A DNA stretch of 64,000 bases, taken from NCBI RefSeq assembly GCF_030694375.1, contig NZ_JAUXYL010000003.1, positions 1 through 64,000 on the forward strand. Direction: 5' to 3'. This document shows, in pieces, positions 55,241 to 64,000 of the stretch. Below the pieces are notes generated by a model that saw only the letters and a list, made by a program, of their open reading frames with translations, did no database searches and was not told where the DNA came from. A program made the position numbers and the translations under genes. The stretch is from Algoriphagus sp. Its GTDB lineage: Bacteria; Bacteroidota; Bacteroidia; Cytophagales; Cyclobacteriaceae. Within the stretch, counting starts at the first letter, position 1; each line of letters opens with the position of its first letter.

Positions 55241-55614
55241 GCGAATCCAAAAAAATTCTTGTAGGCGAGGACAGTTCCATCATCATCAACTTGACCAAAA
55301 ATGTGCTGGCTTTCGAAAATTATCAAATGAAGGCTGCCAGAAATGGAAAACAAGTGCTGGAGTTTCTGGAAAAAGAGCCATTTGACTTAATTCTTATGGA
55401 TATCAGCATGCCCGTCATGGACGGTGTAGAATGCACACGACTGATTCGCAGCCATTCAAATCCAGCTGTAAGTAAGCTACCCATCATCGCCATTAGCGGG
55501 AATATCCACAATTACACCCCTGAGGAATTTCGGAGGCTGGGATTTGATGATTTCATCCAAAAACCACTCGACTACGACAAAGTGCTGGCAACAGTCAAAA
55601 AATTTCTGAGCTGA
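55237..55614 (+). CDS. single-domain response regulator
   Basis: 125 residues of receiver only. It has ILVGEDSS with Glu11/Asp12, Asp55 in LILMDISMPVMDG, and Lys in FIQKPLDY. The usual Thr/Ser is in AISGN. It overlaps the REC-Hpt gene by 4 nt and the next gene by 1 nt (TGATG), so the three form a tight operon. No kinase is adjacent. Confidence 0.9.
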   Translation: MSESKKILVGEDSSIIINLTKNVLAFENYQMKAARNGKQVLEFLEKEPFDLILMDISMPVMDGVECTRLIRSHSNPAVSKLPIIAISGNIHNYTPEEFRRLGFDDFIQKPLDYDKVLATVKKFLS

Positions 55615-55892
55615 TGGTCATCAAGTACACGAAGCATTTTTTGGACAAAATGGAAAACCTTTTTGCAGCCTCAGAATATATTCTGAGGTATGAAAAAGGA
55701 AACTTTAAATCCGGCTATTGTGTCCTGAAAGAAACCAAAATCGTCATCATCAATAAGTACTTTCCGATAGAAGGAAAAATAAATGCCTTGATCGAAATCA
55801 TCAACGAACTTAATCTCGACCCGAAGGATTTCAAAGAAAAATCAAATCAGGATTTCCTTAACGAGCTCCGCCAAACTACCTTAAAATTTTGA
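55614..55892 (+). CDS. conserved-looking small protein, unknown function
   Basis: 92 residues (MVIKYTKHFLDKMENLFAAS...). It looks like a folded alpha/beta protein without membrane segments. Overlaps of 1 nt with the receiver and 4 nt with the MBL gene place it in the operon, but no motif tells its role. I do not recognise the family. Confidence 0.75.
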   Translation: MVIKYTKHFLDKMENLFAASEYILRYEKGNFKSGYCVLKETKIVIINKYFPIEGKINALIEIINELNLDPKDFKEKSNQDFLNELRQTTLKF

Positions 55893-56653
55893 AAATAACT
55901 TTTCTTGGAACCGGAACCTCCCAGGGCGTCCCTGTAATCGGATGTGATTGTCAGGTTTGTAAATCATTGGATTTCAGAGATAAACGATTCCGAACTTCAA
56001 TACATTTGGAGGCGAATGGAGTTTCAGTGGTTGTAGATACTGGACCGGACTTCAGAATGCAAATGCTACGCGCAGGAGTAAAAAGACTGGATGCGGTCAT
56101 CTACACTCATGAACACAAAGATCACACTGCCGGGCTTGACGATATCCGACCATTCAATTTTTCCCAGAAAATGGACATACCGATTTTTGGGCAAAAACAG
56201 GTTTTAGATCAGATTCGAAGGGAGTTTTCATACATCTTCAGCGACAAAAAATATCCTGGCGTACCTCAAGTACAAGCCATTGAAATCACCGAAAATCCCT
56301 TCCGAGTCGATGGTCTTCCCGTGATTCCTATTCCTGTCCTGCATTACAAGCTCCCTGTTTTAGGATTCCGATTTGGGGACTTCAGCTACATCACCGATGC
56401 TAATTTCATTCCGGATGAATCTTTAAAGCTATTGGAAGGGACAGAAATCCTTGTATTGAATGCCCTTCAAAAGGAATCTCACATTTCTCACTTTACCCTG
56501 GATGAGGCGGTACACATGGCGCGGAAAATCGGCGCCAAACAAACCTACTTCACCCATATCGCCCATCGTCTTGGCCTTCATGAGCAAGTCGACAGGGAAT
56601 TACCTGCCGGAATTGCCTTGGCCTACGACGGCTTGGAGTTAACTTTGGAGTGA
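55889..56653 (+). CDS. MBL-fold metallo-hydrolase (PhnP-like)
   Basis: 254 residues of the metallo-beta-lactamase fold. It has FLGTGTSQGVPVIGCDCQVC at the N-terminus (the PhnP-type Cys-containing start), the metal site THEHKDHTAGLDD, YITDANFIPDESL, and a closing HIAHRLGLHEQVD. It is probably a phosphodiesterase or lipoate-type hydrolase; the substrate is unknown. The start is a TTG at 55889, overlapping the previous stop by 4 nt. It precedes the RqcH gene with another overlap. Confidence 0.9.
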   Translation: MKITFLGTGTSQGVPVIGCDCQVCKSLDFRDKRFRTSIHLEANGVSVVVDTGPDFRMQMLRAGVKRLDAVIYTHEHKDHTAGLDDIRPFNFSQKMDIPIFGQKQVLDQIRREFSYIFSDKKYPGVPQVQAIEITENPFRVDGLPVIPIPVLHYKLPVLGFRFGDFSYITDANFIPDESLKLLEGTEILVLNALQKESHISHFTLDEAVHMARKIGAKQTYFTHIAHRLGLHEQVDRELPAGIALAYDGLELTLE

Positions 56654-58233
56654 TGCACCTCAATTACCATTTTCTGAAGTACTTGGCCCCCGCTTTAGAA
56701 GAAGCTTATACCGGTCAAAAAATCATCTCCTGCTTTTCACAAAGCAAAGATGAGCTCATCATCGAAACGGAAGGAAAATCTACCATTCGCTATATCCGCG
56801 CCCATCTCCTTCCACCACAGGTATACCTCAGTTTTCCTGAGCAATACCACCGAGCAAAGCGAAATACAATCAATTTATTTCAGGAATTAATTGGTGATTC
56901 CATCCTGAAGTGTGCCGTTTTCAGCTTTGAGCGGGCTTTTTATTTTGACTTGGAGTCGGGGAAAAAATTGGTTTTCAAGCTTCATGGTAATCGAAGTAAT
57001 GTGCTTTTGTATCAAAAAGAAGAAGCCACGCCGAGCCTTCTTTTTAGAAATGAAATCCGGGAAGACAAAGAATTGGATTGGAAAAGTCTTGAAAAACCAC
57101 TCGATCTGAGTCGCGAACGCTTTGTCGAACTCGAAGGAAATGCATCTCAATTTCTCCCGACCTTGGGCACAATTCCACGGGCTTGGCTGAAAGAACGGGG
57201 ATATCCGGAGGCTGAAATTGAGGAAAAGTGGTCCTTGATGCAGGATCTTCTCGATATTTTGGACACACCATTGTTTGCCTTGGTCGAAAAGCAGGGAACA
57301 GTGCAGCTGAGTTTACTGCCTGAAGCTGCACCCCTAAAAACGCTATCGGATCCAATTGCTGCATCAAATGAGTTGTTCTATTTGGCTTTGGTCAAAGGGA
57401 ATTTTGACAAGGAAAAAAACGCCCTTCTGAAAAGCTATCAGGAGCTACTCAAAAAGACGGTTTCTTACATACAAAAGTCAGCTGCAAAACTGGAGGAACT
57501 CAAAAATGCAGCCCCACCCAGTCAACTTGCCGATGTGATCATGGCAAACTTGCATGAATTCCAAAATGGAAAAACTGAAGCTGAGCTTTTGGACTTCTAT
57601 ACAGGAAATCCGGTAAAAGTCACCCTTAAGCCCAATCAAAAGCCTCAACTCCTTGCTGAATCACTTTACCGAAAATCCAAAAACCGGCAAATCGAATTGG
57701 ATCAAATCGAAAAAACAATCGCCTCAAAAGTAAATCTCAGAATAGAACTAGAACAAAAAATCCAATCCATCGAAGAAATCACTGGGCATAAAGGACTCAA
57801 AACCTATCAAAAAACCAACAAGGAGGACAAGGCAATCACTAAAGAAATAAGCGGATTGCCATTCAAGGTTTTTGAATTTGAAGGTTTTACGATTTGGGTA
57901 GGTAAGTCAGCAAAGGACAACGATGAAATGCTTCGGGGATTTATTCACAAGGATGATCTTTGGCTTCACGCCCGTCAGGTCCCTGGTTCTCACGTGGTGA
58001 TCCGGATGAAAGGGATGTCGGCATTGCCCAATACAGTTTTGGAACGCGCCGCAGGCTTGGCTGCTTTTTACTCTAAGTTCAAAACAGAATCATTTGCACC
58101 TGTAATTTACACCGAGGCAAAATTTGTAAGAAAAGTGAAAGGTGCCGCTCCCGGTTCCGTAATGGTTGATCGTGAAAAAGTGGTGATGGTGACTCCAATT
58201 GGTCCGGATGAAGAAACTGCAGCCCGGAAATAA
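56650..58233 (+). CDS. NFACT-family ribosome quality-control protein (RqcH-like)
   Basis: 527 residues: an NFACT-N domain at the start (YHFLKYLAPALEEAYTGQKI), a long coiled-coil middle (about 275-380) and a C-terminal NFACT-R (DUF814) domain with DDLWLHARQVPGSHVVIRM and GAAPGSVMV. Homologues bind stalled 50S-peptidyl-tRNA and add alanine tails. Bacteroidota RqcH-like proteins are shorter than B. subtilis RqcH. The start may be GTG (56650) or ATG (56653). It overlaps the MBL gene. Confidence 0.9.
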   Translation: MMHLNYHFLKYLAPALEEAYTGQKIISCFSQSKDELIIETEGKSTIRYIRAHLLPPQVYLSFPEQYHRAKRNTINLFQELIGDSILKCAVFSFERAFYFDLESGKKLVFKLHGNRSNVLLYQKEEATPSLLFRNEIREDKELDWKSLEKPLDLSRERFVELEGNASQFLPTLGTIPRAWLKERGYPEAEIEEKWSLMQDLLDILDTPLFALVEKQGTVQLSLLPEAAPLKTLSDPIAASNELFYLALVKGNFDKEKNALLKSYQELLKKTVSYIQKSAAKLEELKNAAPPSQLADVIMANLHEFQNGKTEAELLDFYTGNPVKVTLKPNQKPQLLAESLYRKSKNRQIELDQIEKTIASKVNLRIELEQKIQSIEEITGHKGLKTYQKTNKEDKAITKEISGLPFKVFEFEGFTIWVGKSAKDNDEMLRGFIHKDDLWLHARQVPGSHVVIRMKGMSALPNTVLERAAGLAAFYSKFKTESFAPVIYTEAKFVRKVKGAAPGSVMVDREKVVMVTPIGPDEETAARK

Positions 58234-58236
58234 AAG

Positions 58237-58599
58237 CTAGCGATTCCGGGAAACCGGAGGCCCAAGACTGATTTTTTTAAACCCCTTAAACAGAATCACT
58301 GTTCCTACAATACCAGTTGCGCCACCCACATAAAGTAAAGTCTCTCCCAATTCAGGTTTTGTGCCTAGCAATTGACCTCCGATAATTGTTACAGTGTAGC
58401 CGAGTGTTGCGACCAAAATTCCGGTTTGGAGTTGATTTTGGGCTTGATGCAAGTTGAGCTGTACAGCATACAATTCTTGATCTACTTGAATTAGCGCACG
58501 CTTAAGCGAATCGAAGGATGCTTGATCTTTGGTTTGCGCAAAGCCATTTAATTGAGTAAAAGCCCCAAAAAAAAGGATTAAAAAAAAGACTTTATTCAT
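58237..58599 (-). CDS. small exported protein of unknown function
   Basis: About 120 residues from MNKVFFLILFFGAFTQLNGFAQ, a signal peptide or anchor. Then a helical Gln/Leu-rich part (FDSLKRALIQVDQELYAVQLNLHQAQN) and two hydrophobic segments (TGILVATLGYTVTIIGGQL, LYVGGATGIVGTVILF). It resembles other unnamed Bacteroidota membrane proteins. It follows the LytTR regulator gene (58601) after 1 nt and may be its target or cotranscript. The upstream part of the open frame lies inside the LytTR gene. Confidence 0.7.
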   Translation of the reverse strand: MNKVFFLILFFGAFTQLNGFAQTKDQASFDSLKRALIQVDQELYAVQLNLHQAQNQLQTGILVATLGYTVTIIGGQLLGTKPELGETLLYVGGATGIVGTVILFKGFKKISLGPPVSRNR

Positions 58600-58600
58600 T

Positions 58601-59377
58601 TTATTGATCGATCCAGGATTTGAATTCGTTAACCCGCTCTCTTGCCACGACAATTACCTCTTCACTTTTTGCATTCAAAGATAACACCAGCCGACCATTA
58701 TGATAAGGTTTCATTTCCAACAGATTGTCTAAATTAATGATGAAGGATCTATTGATTCGGTAAAATTTATTTGGATCCAAAAGTTCAGTTTCAAGTTCAT
58801 TGAGACTATGATCTATCATAAATTTCTGGGAAGAATTTGAAGTAACCAAAAAGGTGACCCCACCTTCCGCATAAAAAAACGCTATCTCCTCCACCGAGGT
58901 AAAGGAAAGCTTTGTTCCAGTTTTAGTTAAAAAGCGTCTTTTGAAAGTTTTTTGGGTATAACGCTGGATAAATTTATCAACAAATTCAGATGAAAAACCC
59001 TCTGATACGGGACTTTGACTTAAACTTTCCACTTTCTCAAAAGCTTTGACCAAGCGCTCTTCCTGTATTGGTTTCAGGACATAATCGATGCAGTTATGCT
59101 CAAAAGACTGCAATGCATATTCATCATACGCTGTAATAAAAATTATCGGGATCTTAATTTTTTTGTTTTGAAAAGCCCTAAAGCTCAGCCCATCAGCCAG
59201 ATGAATATCACAAAGAATAAGGTCAAAAATAGCTTGGTTTTTCAGAGCTTGTTCCAGCTCGGAGATACTTTGAACCGTATCTGCGACCACCCAATCAGGA
59301 CGATGCTTCCGTATGATCGTGCTAATTCGTGCTTGTGCTAGTGGCTCGTCTTCGACTAGAAGTAAGTGTTTTGTCAT
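58601..59377 (-). CDS. LytTR-family response regulator
   Basis: 258 residues: a receiver (Asp57 in LILCDIHLADGLSF, Lys in YVLKPIQEE) and a C-terminal LytTR DNA-binding domain (about 150-258, with LTKTGTKLSFTSVEEIAFFYAEGG and YRINRSFIINLDNL). It binds DNA through beta-strand loops, unlike OmpR/NarL-type regulators. The kinase gene upstream overlaps it by 56 nt, so the pair is co-expressed. Confidence 0.93.
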   Translation of the reverse strand: MTKHLLLVEDEPLAQARISTIIRKHRPDWVVADTVQSISELEQALKNQAIFDLILCDIHLADGLSFRAFQNKKIKIPIIFITAYDEYALQSFEHNCIDYVLKPIQEERLVKAFEKVESLSQSPVSEGFSSEFVDKFIQRYTQKTFKRRFLTKTGTKLSFTSVEEIAFFYAEGGVTFLVTSNSSQKFMIDHSLNELETELLDPNKFYRINRSFIINLDNLLEMKPYHNGRLVLSLNAKSEEVIVVARERVNEFKSWIDQ

Positions 59378-60374
59378 CGATCAGTGGCAGTTCGACCAGA
59401 AAATGACCCGGTTCATCTTCAATTCGAATACTACTGTTTAGAAACCTATATCTATCTGATATGTTTTGAAGGCCGATACCCGAAGAAAAATCAACCACTG
59501 TTTTTGGTTGTTTTTTATTATGAATTTTCAGAAAAAAACCGTCAGAAGTAATGGAAACTTCAAGTGGCTTCTTTTTGGTGAAAAAATTGTGCTTCACCAC
59601 ATTTTCTACCAAAAGTTGGAGCACCGCTGGAGGGATCAGTTTTTCAAAACTCGGATTTTTCAAGTCCAATGAAAATCTCAGGGAGTCTTCAAAGCGGATG
59701 GTAAGCAATTCCAGATATTTTTTTAGAAAGTCAATCTCCTCTGCCAGGGAAATGAGTTCGTTTCCTTTATTCTTGAGAATGTAGCGATAGATCTCACTCA
59801 GCTTTTGAAGATATTGGTCAGCCAGATGGATGTCCTGATGGATCAGCACTGAAAGTGTACTGAGATTATTGAAAAAAAAGTGTGGATTCAGTTGTGAATT
59901 AACAGATTCAAGTTTGGCCTCGATGGTCAATGTTTTTAATTTTTCTGATTCAAAAGCTTTCTCGTGAAGCTTTTGATTGAAAAAATAAATTGCATTAATG
60001 CAGTTTAGAAAAAGATTGATTCTGGATGTGAACGCTGTAGTGAGAAGAAAATTCTGCCAAGTAAATGAGTACGGTCCGCTTAAAATTAAGCCCGTAGCAT
60101 GGGAGGAAATAAATGATAAAACCAATACCCCTATTACGCTGATTCCGAATTGAAAAATTAAAGGGTGGGTGGACAAATCATGGCCGGCAATCCTTTTTTC
60201 GATTAGTCGATTGAGGCCCCAAACCGAAAACGTCAAAGCCAAAATCAGAATAAACAAAGCAAATGGCTCAATAGCAACCGCAAACAGTCGGTCACCATCA
60301 AGGAAATATATATTCAGAAAAGAATAGCTGCCCAAGATTCCGGCAAACCAATGACTGTAGCGATGACTAAACAT
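59322..60374 (-). CDS. LytS-like membrane histidine kinase
   Basis: 350 residues. Four hydrophobic helices in the first 130 residues, then His_kinase domain LNPHFFFNNLSTLSVL with phospho-acceptor His165 and a HATPase_c domain (LLVENVVKHN, DFSSGIGLQNISDRYRFL). This is the standard partner of LytTR regulators. The signal is unknown. The 3' end overlaps the regulator gene by 56 nt. Confidence 0.9.
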   Translation of the reverse strand: MFSHRYSHWFAGILGSYSFLNIYFLDGDRLFAVAIEPFALFILILALTFSVWGLNRLIEKRIAGHDLSTHPLIFQFGISVIGVLVLSFISSHATGLILSGPYSFTWQNFLLTTAFTSRINLFLNCINAIYFFNQKLHEKAFESEKLKTLTIEAKLESVNSQLNPHFFFNNLSTLSVLIHQDIHLADQYLQKLSEIYRYILKNKGNELISLAEEIDFLKKYLELLTIRFEDSLRFSLDLKNPSFEKLIPPAVLQLLVENVVKHNFFTKKKPLEVSITSDGFFLKIHNKKQPKTVVDFSSGIGLQNISDRYRFLNSSIRIEDEPGHFLVELPLIDDKTLTSSRRRATSTSTN

Positions 60375-60417
60375 ATTTCCCCTCCTAGCGCTTGATTTAA
60401 GCTTCGTTTCTCCTTTT

Positions 60418-60454
60418 TAAAAAAAATAGAGGAACAGAATTTTTCTGTTCCTCT
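60418..60454 (-). terminator. terminator of the fasciclin gene
   Basis: AGAGGAACAG and CTGTTCCTCT form a perfect 10-bp stem (60428-60454) with a 7-nt loop; on the minus strand it is followed by a T run. It lies 17 nt after the gene's stop. Confidence 0.82.
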
Positions 60455-60471
60455 TTTAATCCATTAGTTTT

Positions 60472-62334
60472 TCAAAGGGTGGGCAATAGAACACCGTCAA
60501 TCACATGAACAACGCCATTTTTGATAGCAACATCGGCTACCACAACATTGTAGGTTTTCCCTGCTTTATCAGTGACGGTTACATTGTTACCACTTCGAGT
60601 TACTGTGAGCATCTCTCCGGCCAAAGTAGGAACCATCTGCGAACCTGAAGCCAAATCAAAGGAGAAAGCAGTGGCAGGAACGACGTGGAACCCAAGGACC
60701 TTGGTAACGGCAGGTAAACCCAGCGCACTCACCATAGCATCAAGTGAACTGAAGCCAAGGCTACTCAGCAGCGCAGAAAAAGCAGCGTTGGTTGGAGCAA
60801 AAACAGTGATAGCTTGCGCATTCAAAAGGGTGTTCCCCAGTCCTGCGGCAGTTACTGCCTGAAGAAGTGTAGTAAGATTGGCAGCTTGCGCAGCCTCTAC
60901 CACATTTGGAAGTTCTATAGTAGGAAGAAGAACCCTATCAATCACATGCACGACACCATTCTTGATCGCTACGTCAGCAGCTACCACATTTGCAGTGTTT
61001 CCAAGAGCGTCTCTTACCGCTACTCCGGAGGCTGTTTTGGTTACTGTAAGTTGTTGACCTGCCAAAGTTGTGAATGTATTGGAAGCGGCTAGGTCAGAAG
61101 AAAATGCTACAGCCGGCACAACGTGGAATCCAAGCAATTTTTGGAGATTGGCAATACCACCTATTTTAGCGACCAGTTGATTTAAATTTTCAGCTTTGTA
61201 TGCTTGAAGAGCAGCAGTAAAAGCAGCGTTGCTAGGTGCGAAGACAGTGATTGCGTTAGCATTGAGTAGTGTGTTACCCAAACCGGCAGCTGTCACCGCA
61301 TTTAATAATGTTGTCAATCCTGCAGCTGTAGCAGCCTCTACTACGGTCGGAAGCTTCAAATCAGGCAACATTACTCCATTAATCACATGGACGACACCGT
61401 TTGCAATAGCAATATCAGCGGCCACGACTTGAGCTACTCTACCCAATTGATCTTTTACGGATACAGTTGATCCTGTTTTCTCAACAACGATAGTTTGTCC
61501 AGATAACGTAGTAAAGGAATTTGTAGCTGCCAGGTTAGCAGAGAAAGCCACCGCAGGCACCACGTGAAAGCCCAATACTTTTTCAAGGTTGGCAGGTCCA
61601 CCGATTTTGATTACCAATTCATTTAAGTCTTTTGCCTTAAATACGGTTAGCGCAGCTGCAAATGCTTCGTTGGTTGGCGCAAAGACCGTGATAGCCTGCG
61701 CACTTAATAATGCACTTGGTAAACCCGGAACAGCGGTCACTGCTGTTAGCAGTGTAGTTAATCCTGCCTTAGTTGCCGCCTCTACCAAATTTGGCTTTGG
61801 CAATTCAATGGAAGGAATCAATACACGATCGATCACATGTACCACACCATTCTCTATCTGTACATCCGCCTGAATAACTCGGGCCACGTTACCAGCTGCG
61901 TCAGTGACTGTTACTGCGCCTGGAGTAGAATTTACTCTTAACTGCTGACCAGCAAGGGTTGTAAAAATGTTTACTTCATTCAAATTTCTTGAGAACGCAA
62001 CGGCAGGAACGACATGGAAACCAAGAACAGTCTGCAAATTTTGGGCTCCTCCTAGTTTGATCACCAAATCGTTGAGATCAGTGGCACCAAAAGTGCGCAA
62101 AGCATTTGCAAAAGCGTCATTGGTTGGCGCAAATACCGTAATGGCAGGTTGGTCTTGAAGCGTTGCCTCTAAACCCGGAATAGCACGGACGCTGGCTACA
62201 AGTGTTGTTAAGCCTGCTTCATTTGCAGCTTCGATAAGTGTAGGAAAGGGGATTGGTCCCTGATAATCATCACTACACGACAGGATCGAAAAAAACAGCG
62301 ATCCCATGAGCAAGTATTTGAATAGTTTTGTCAT
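60472..62334 (-). CDS. four-domain fasciclin (FAS1) lipoprotein
   Basis: 620 residues with a lipoprotein signal (MTKLFKYLLMGSLFFSILSC). Four FAS1 domains of about 140 residues follow; each has the H1 motif ITVFAPTNxAF and the H2 motif NGVVHVIDRVLLP, and each contains VLGFHVVPA. FAS1 domains mediate adhesion and bind polysaccharide or protein. Four copies on a lipid anchor suggest a surface or periplasmic adhesin. A frame extends 19 codons upstream, but the ATG at 62334 begins the signal. Successive domains are similar in DNA, so they arose by duplication. Confidence 0.92.
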   Translation of the reverse strand: MTKLFKYLLMGSLFFSILSCSDDYQGPIPFPTLIEAANEAGLTTLVASVRAIPGLEATLQDQPAITVFAPTNDAFANALRTFGATDLNDLVIKLGGAQNLQTVLGFHVVPAVAFSRNLNEVNIFTTLAGQQLRVNSTPGAVTVTDAAGNVARVIQADVQIENGVVHVIDRVLIPSIELPKPNLVEAATKAGLTTLLTAVTAVPGLPSALLSAQAITVFAPTNEAFAAALTVFKAKDLNELVIKIGGPANLEKVLGFHVVPAVAFSANLAATNSFTTLSGQTIVVEKTGSTVSVKDQLGRVAQVVAADIAIANGVVHVINGVMLPDLKLPTVVEAATAAGLTTLLNAVTAAGLGNTLLNANAITVFAPSNAAFTAALQAYKAENLNQLVAKIGGIANLQKLLGFHVVPAVAFSSDLAASNTFTTLAGQQLTVTKTASGVAVRDALGNTANVVAADVAIKNGVVHVIDRVLLPTIELPNVVEAAQAANLTTLLQAVTAAGLGNTLLNAQAITVFAPTNAAFSALLSSLGFSSLDAMVSALGLPAVTKVLGFHVVPATAFSFDLASGSQMVPTLAGEMLTVTRSGNNVTVTDKAGKTYNVVVADVAIKNGVVHVIDGVLLPTL

Positions 62335-62405
62335 AGTTTGATTTGGTTTATTTGGATCTATAACCAAAGTCAAGTCAACAGGTCTAATCATAACCGCTCA
62401 ACTGT

Positions 62406-62441
62406 ATAAAAAAAAGGATGAACTGTTAAATTCATCCTTTG
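62406..62441 (-). terminator. terminator of pyk
   Basis: AAAGGATGAA and TTCATCCTTT (62413-62440) form a perfect 10-bp stem with an 8-nt loop; on the minus strand a T run follows. It is 48 nt after the pyruvate kinase stop. Confidence 0.82.
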
Positions 62442-62488
62442 AATTGACCTAAAATCAGAAAACTAAATTCCTGTATTTGCCTTTAACC

Positions 62489-63919
62489 TCACTCAACCAA
62501 GTGAATTTTAAGCATATTGGTTTTTCCCTTTTCTTTCAGCGGCATACTGGCGGTGTTGATGATTACATCACCTGACTTCACATGACCATCTTTTTGTAAA
62601 GTATTTTCTATATCCGTGAAAGTCGCGTCAGTAGATACCTGACTTTCATAATAGTAAGCTCGCACACCCCAAACCAATGAGAGTTGCGTAAGGAGTTTTT
62701 TATTTCTGGTAAAAACAAAAATATTGGCCGAAGGTCGGTGGGATGCCAATCTAAGCCCGGTAAATCCAGAAGAAGTAATTCCAACAATTGCCTTGGCCTT
62801 CACATTTCTGGACAATCTCGAGGCCATTAGGATCAGGTTATTGCTGTGGAATGTTAAGTCGTCTTCTTGAATTTTATACAGGTTATGGTAAATGTCTGCA
62901 TTCTCTTCCAGGTATGTAATGATGCTGGTCATCGCTTTGACGGCATTGACTGGATATTTTCCCGAAGCAGTTTCAGCGGAAAGCATCACGGCATCCGCAC
63001 CATCCAATACTGCATTGGCGACATCGTTGGTTTCGGCGCGGGTTGGTCGAGGGTTTTGGATCATACTTTCCATCATTTGGGTAGCTATGATCACTGGTTT
63101 ACAGGCAATCTTACATTTCTCGACCATTTTTTTCTGCCAAAGAGGAACGATTTCCATTGGCACTTCTACACCCAAATCACCTCTGGCAACCATGATGGCG
63201 TCTGTCGCTTCGATGATTGAATCTATATTTTCGAGTGCTTCAGGCTTTTCGATTTTGGCGACGATTTTACAATCTTTTCCGGCTGCAATAATCCGCTCTC
63301 TTAGATCCAAAATATCCTCTGCTGATCTTACAAAAGACAGTGCAATCCAATCTACATCCTGAGACAGACCAAATTCAAGATCTTCGATGTCCTTTTCAGT
63401 CAGGGAAGGTGCAGAAACTTTGGTATTGGGAAGATTGATGCCTTTTCTGGATTTCAAGATTCCTCCGTGAATTACCGTGGTATTTACATTTTTGCCATCT
63501 GTACTGTTTACTATTACTTCCAGATTACCATCGTCGATGAGGATTCTGTCGCCGGGAATTACATCCTGGGGAAGATTCTGGTAAACTGTGCTCACCAGCG
63601 AAGAACTTCCAATCACAGGTTCATTAGTGATAGTTAACAGTTCTCCAGCCTTTATTTCCACTCCATTATTTTCGACCTCCCCTACACGGATTTTAGGCCC
63701 CTGCAGATCTTGAAGTATCCCAAGATTACAATCCAGTTCTTTATTAATTCTTCGAATAATCTGTATGACTTCCTGATGAATTTCGTGTGTTCCATGCGAA
63801 AAATTCAATCGAAAAACATTTGCACCGGCAGCAGCCAAACTTTTAATCGTTTCGTAATTATTCGATGCCGGACCGATGGTGGCTAGTATTTTTGTTTTTT
63901 TAAATGGGAGGTGGCTCAT
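62489..63919 (-). CDS. pyk: pyruvate kinase
   Basis: 476 residues, converting phosphoenolpyruvate and ADP to pyruvate and ATP in the last glycolytic step. Motifs: KTKILATIGPASNN at the start, VFRLNFSHGTHE, KIRVGEV, KIEKPEALENID, VARGDLGVEVPME and the substrate loop IIATQMMESMIQNPRPTRAE. Its presence with pfkA at 52.2 kb is coincidental linkage, not an operon. The start ATG gives MSHLPFKKTKI. The upstream 81 nt to the window edge hold its presumed promoter, with nothing clear. Confidence 0.96.
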   Translation of the reverse strand: MSHLPFKKTKILATIGPASNNYETIKSLAAAGANVFRLNFSHGTHEIHQEVIQIIRRINKELDCNLGILQDLQGPKIRVGEVENNGVEIKAGELLTITNEPVIGSSSLVSTVYQNLPQDVIPGDRILIDDGNLEVIVNSTDGKNVNTTVIHGGILKSRKGINLPNTKVSAPSLTEKDIEDLEFGLSQDVDWIALSFVRSAEDILDLRERIIAAGKDCKIVAKIEKPEALENIDSIIEATDAIMVARGDLGVEVPMEIVPLWQKKMVEKCKIACKPVIIATQMMESMIQNPRPTRAETNDVANAVLDGADAVMLSAETASGKYPVNAVKAMTSIITYLEENADIYHNLYKIQEDDLTFHSNNLILMASRLSRNVKAKAIVGITSSGFTGLRLASHRPSANIFVFTRNKKLLTQLSLVWGVRAYYYESQVSTDATFTDIENTLQKDGHVKSGDVIINTASMPLKEKGKTNMLKIHLVE

Positions 63920-64000
63920 TGGATTTTAATATGTTAATAGGTTTTCTTTTGATTTAATTTTTGAAATGTCCAGCCGGACCACACTTTGAATAAAGGGGTT

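Overview
The window reads as a chromosomal segment of a Bacteroidota bacterium, most likely order Cytophagales (Algoriphagus/Cyclobacteriaceae-like; inferred from gene content and style, not from a marker-gene match). Supporting signs are a type IX secretion C-terminal sorting domain, many LIxSC-type lipoproteins, Tat-exported Gfo/Idh/MocA and TIM-barrel proteins, TPR-HTH regulators, weak or absent Shine-Dalgarno sequences, occasional TAnnTTTG-like promoter boxes, and spacers filled with short palindromic and low-complexity repeats.

Layout. 0.2-3.3 kb: a GAF histidine kinase, then a cyclophilin and an oxidoreductase that overlap. 3.4-11.6 kb: five co-directional signalling genes (a kinase with about eight PAS domains and a GAF domain, a CHASE-PAS kinase, two single-domain receivers, and a REC-PAS-H-box protein with no ATPase domain) that look like one phosphorelay without a DNA-binding output. 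11.6-16.9 kb: an oxidative L-fucose catabolic cluster (two SDR dehydrogenases, lactonase, FAH-type hydrolase, FucP-like permease, mutarotase) in which the expected fuconate dehydratase is absent. 17.5-25.4 kb: an esterase, a remnant of a HAD gene, a 1351-residue T9SS-exported protein with six 83-residue MBG repeats and a coupled small membrane protein, and a TPR-HTH sensor-regulator. 25.7-29.6 kb: the intact HAD hydrolase, a MazF-type toxin locus whose toxin carries an in-frame stop, an FAD oxidoreductase and a HigBA pair. 29.9-33.4 kb: three exported sugar-metabolism proteins.

33.7-41.2 kb is the accessory zone: ssb, a RAYT/TnpA_REP transposase bracketed by two 83-nt direct repeats, fields of REP-like palindromes, a lipoprotein, and a defence-like operon of a single-polypeptide restriction-modification enzyme followed 6 nt later by a membrane-anchored protein carrying a HEPN-type R-x4-H motif. 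This pair is the best candidate here for an undescribed system. 41.2-64 kb is more ordinary core: SulP permease, a degenerate phosphohexomutase-like protein, outer-membrane proteins, an OmpR-type two-component pair, penicillin acylase, aldo/keto reductase, phosphofructokinase, MiaA, a REC-Hpt/REC pair, an MBL hydrolase, an RqcH/NFACT protein, a LytS/LytTR pair, a four-domain fasciclin lipoprotein and pyruvate kinase.

No rRNA, tRNA or CRISPR array was recognised. All family names come from reading motifs in translations; no database search was run.
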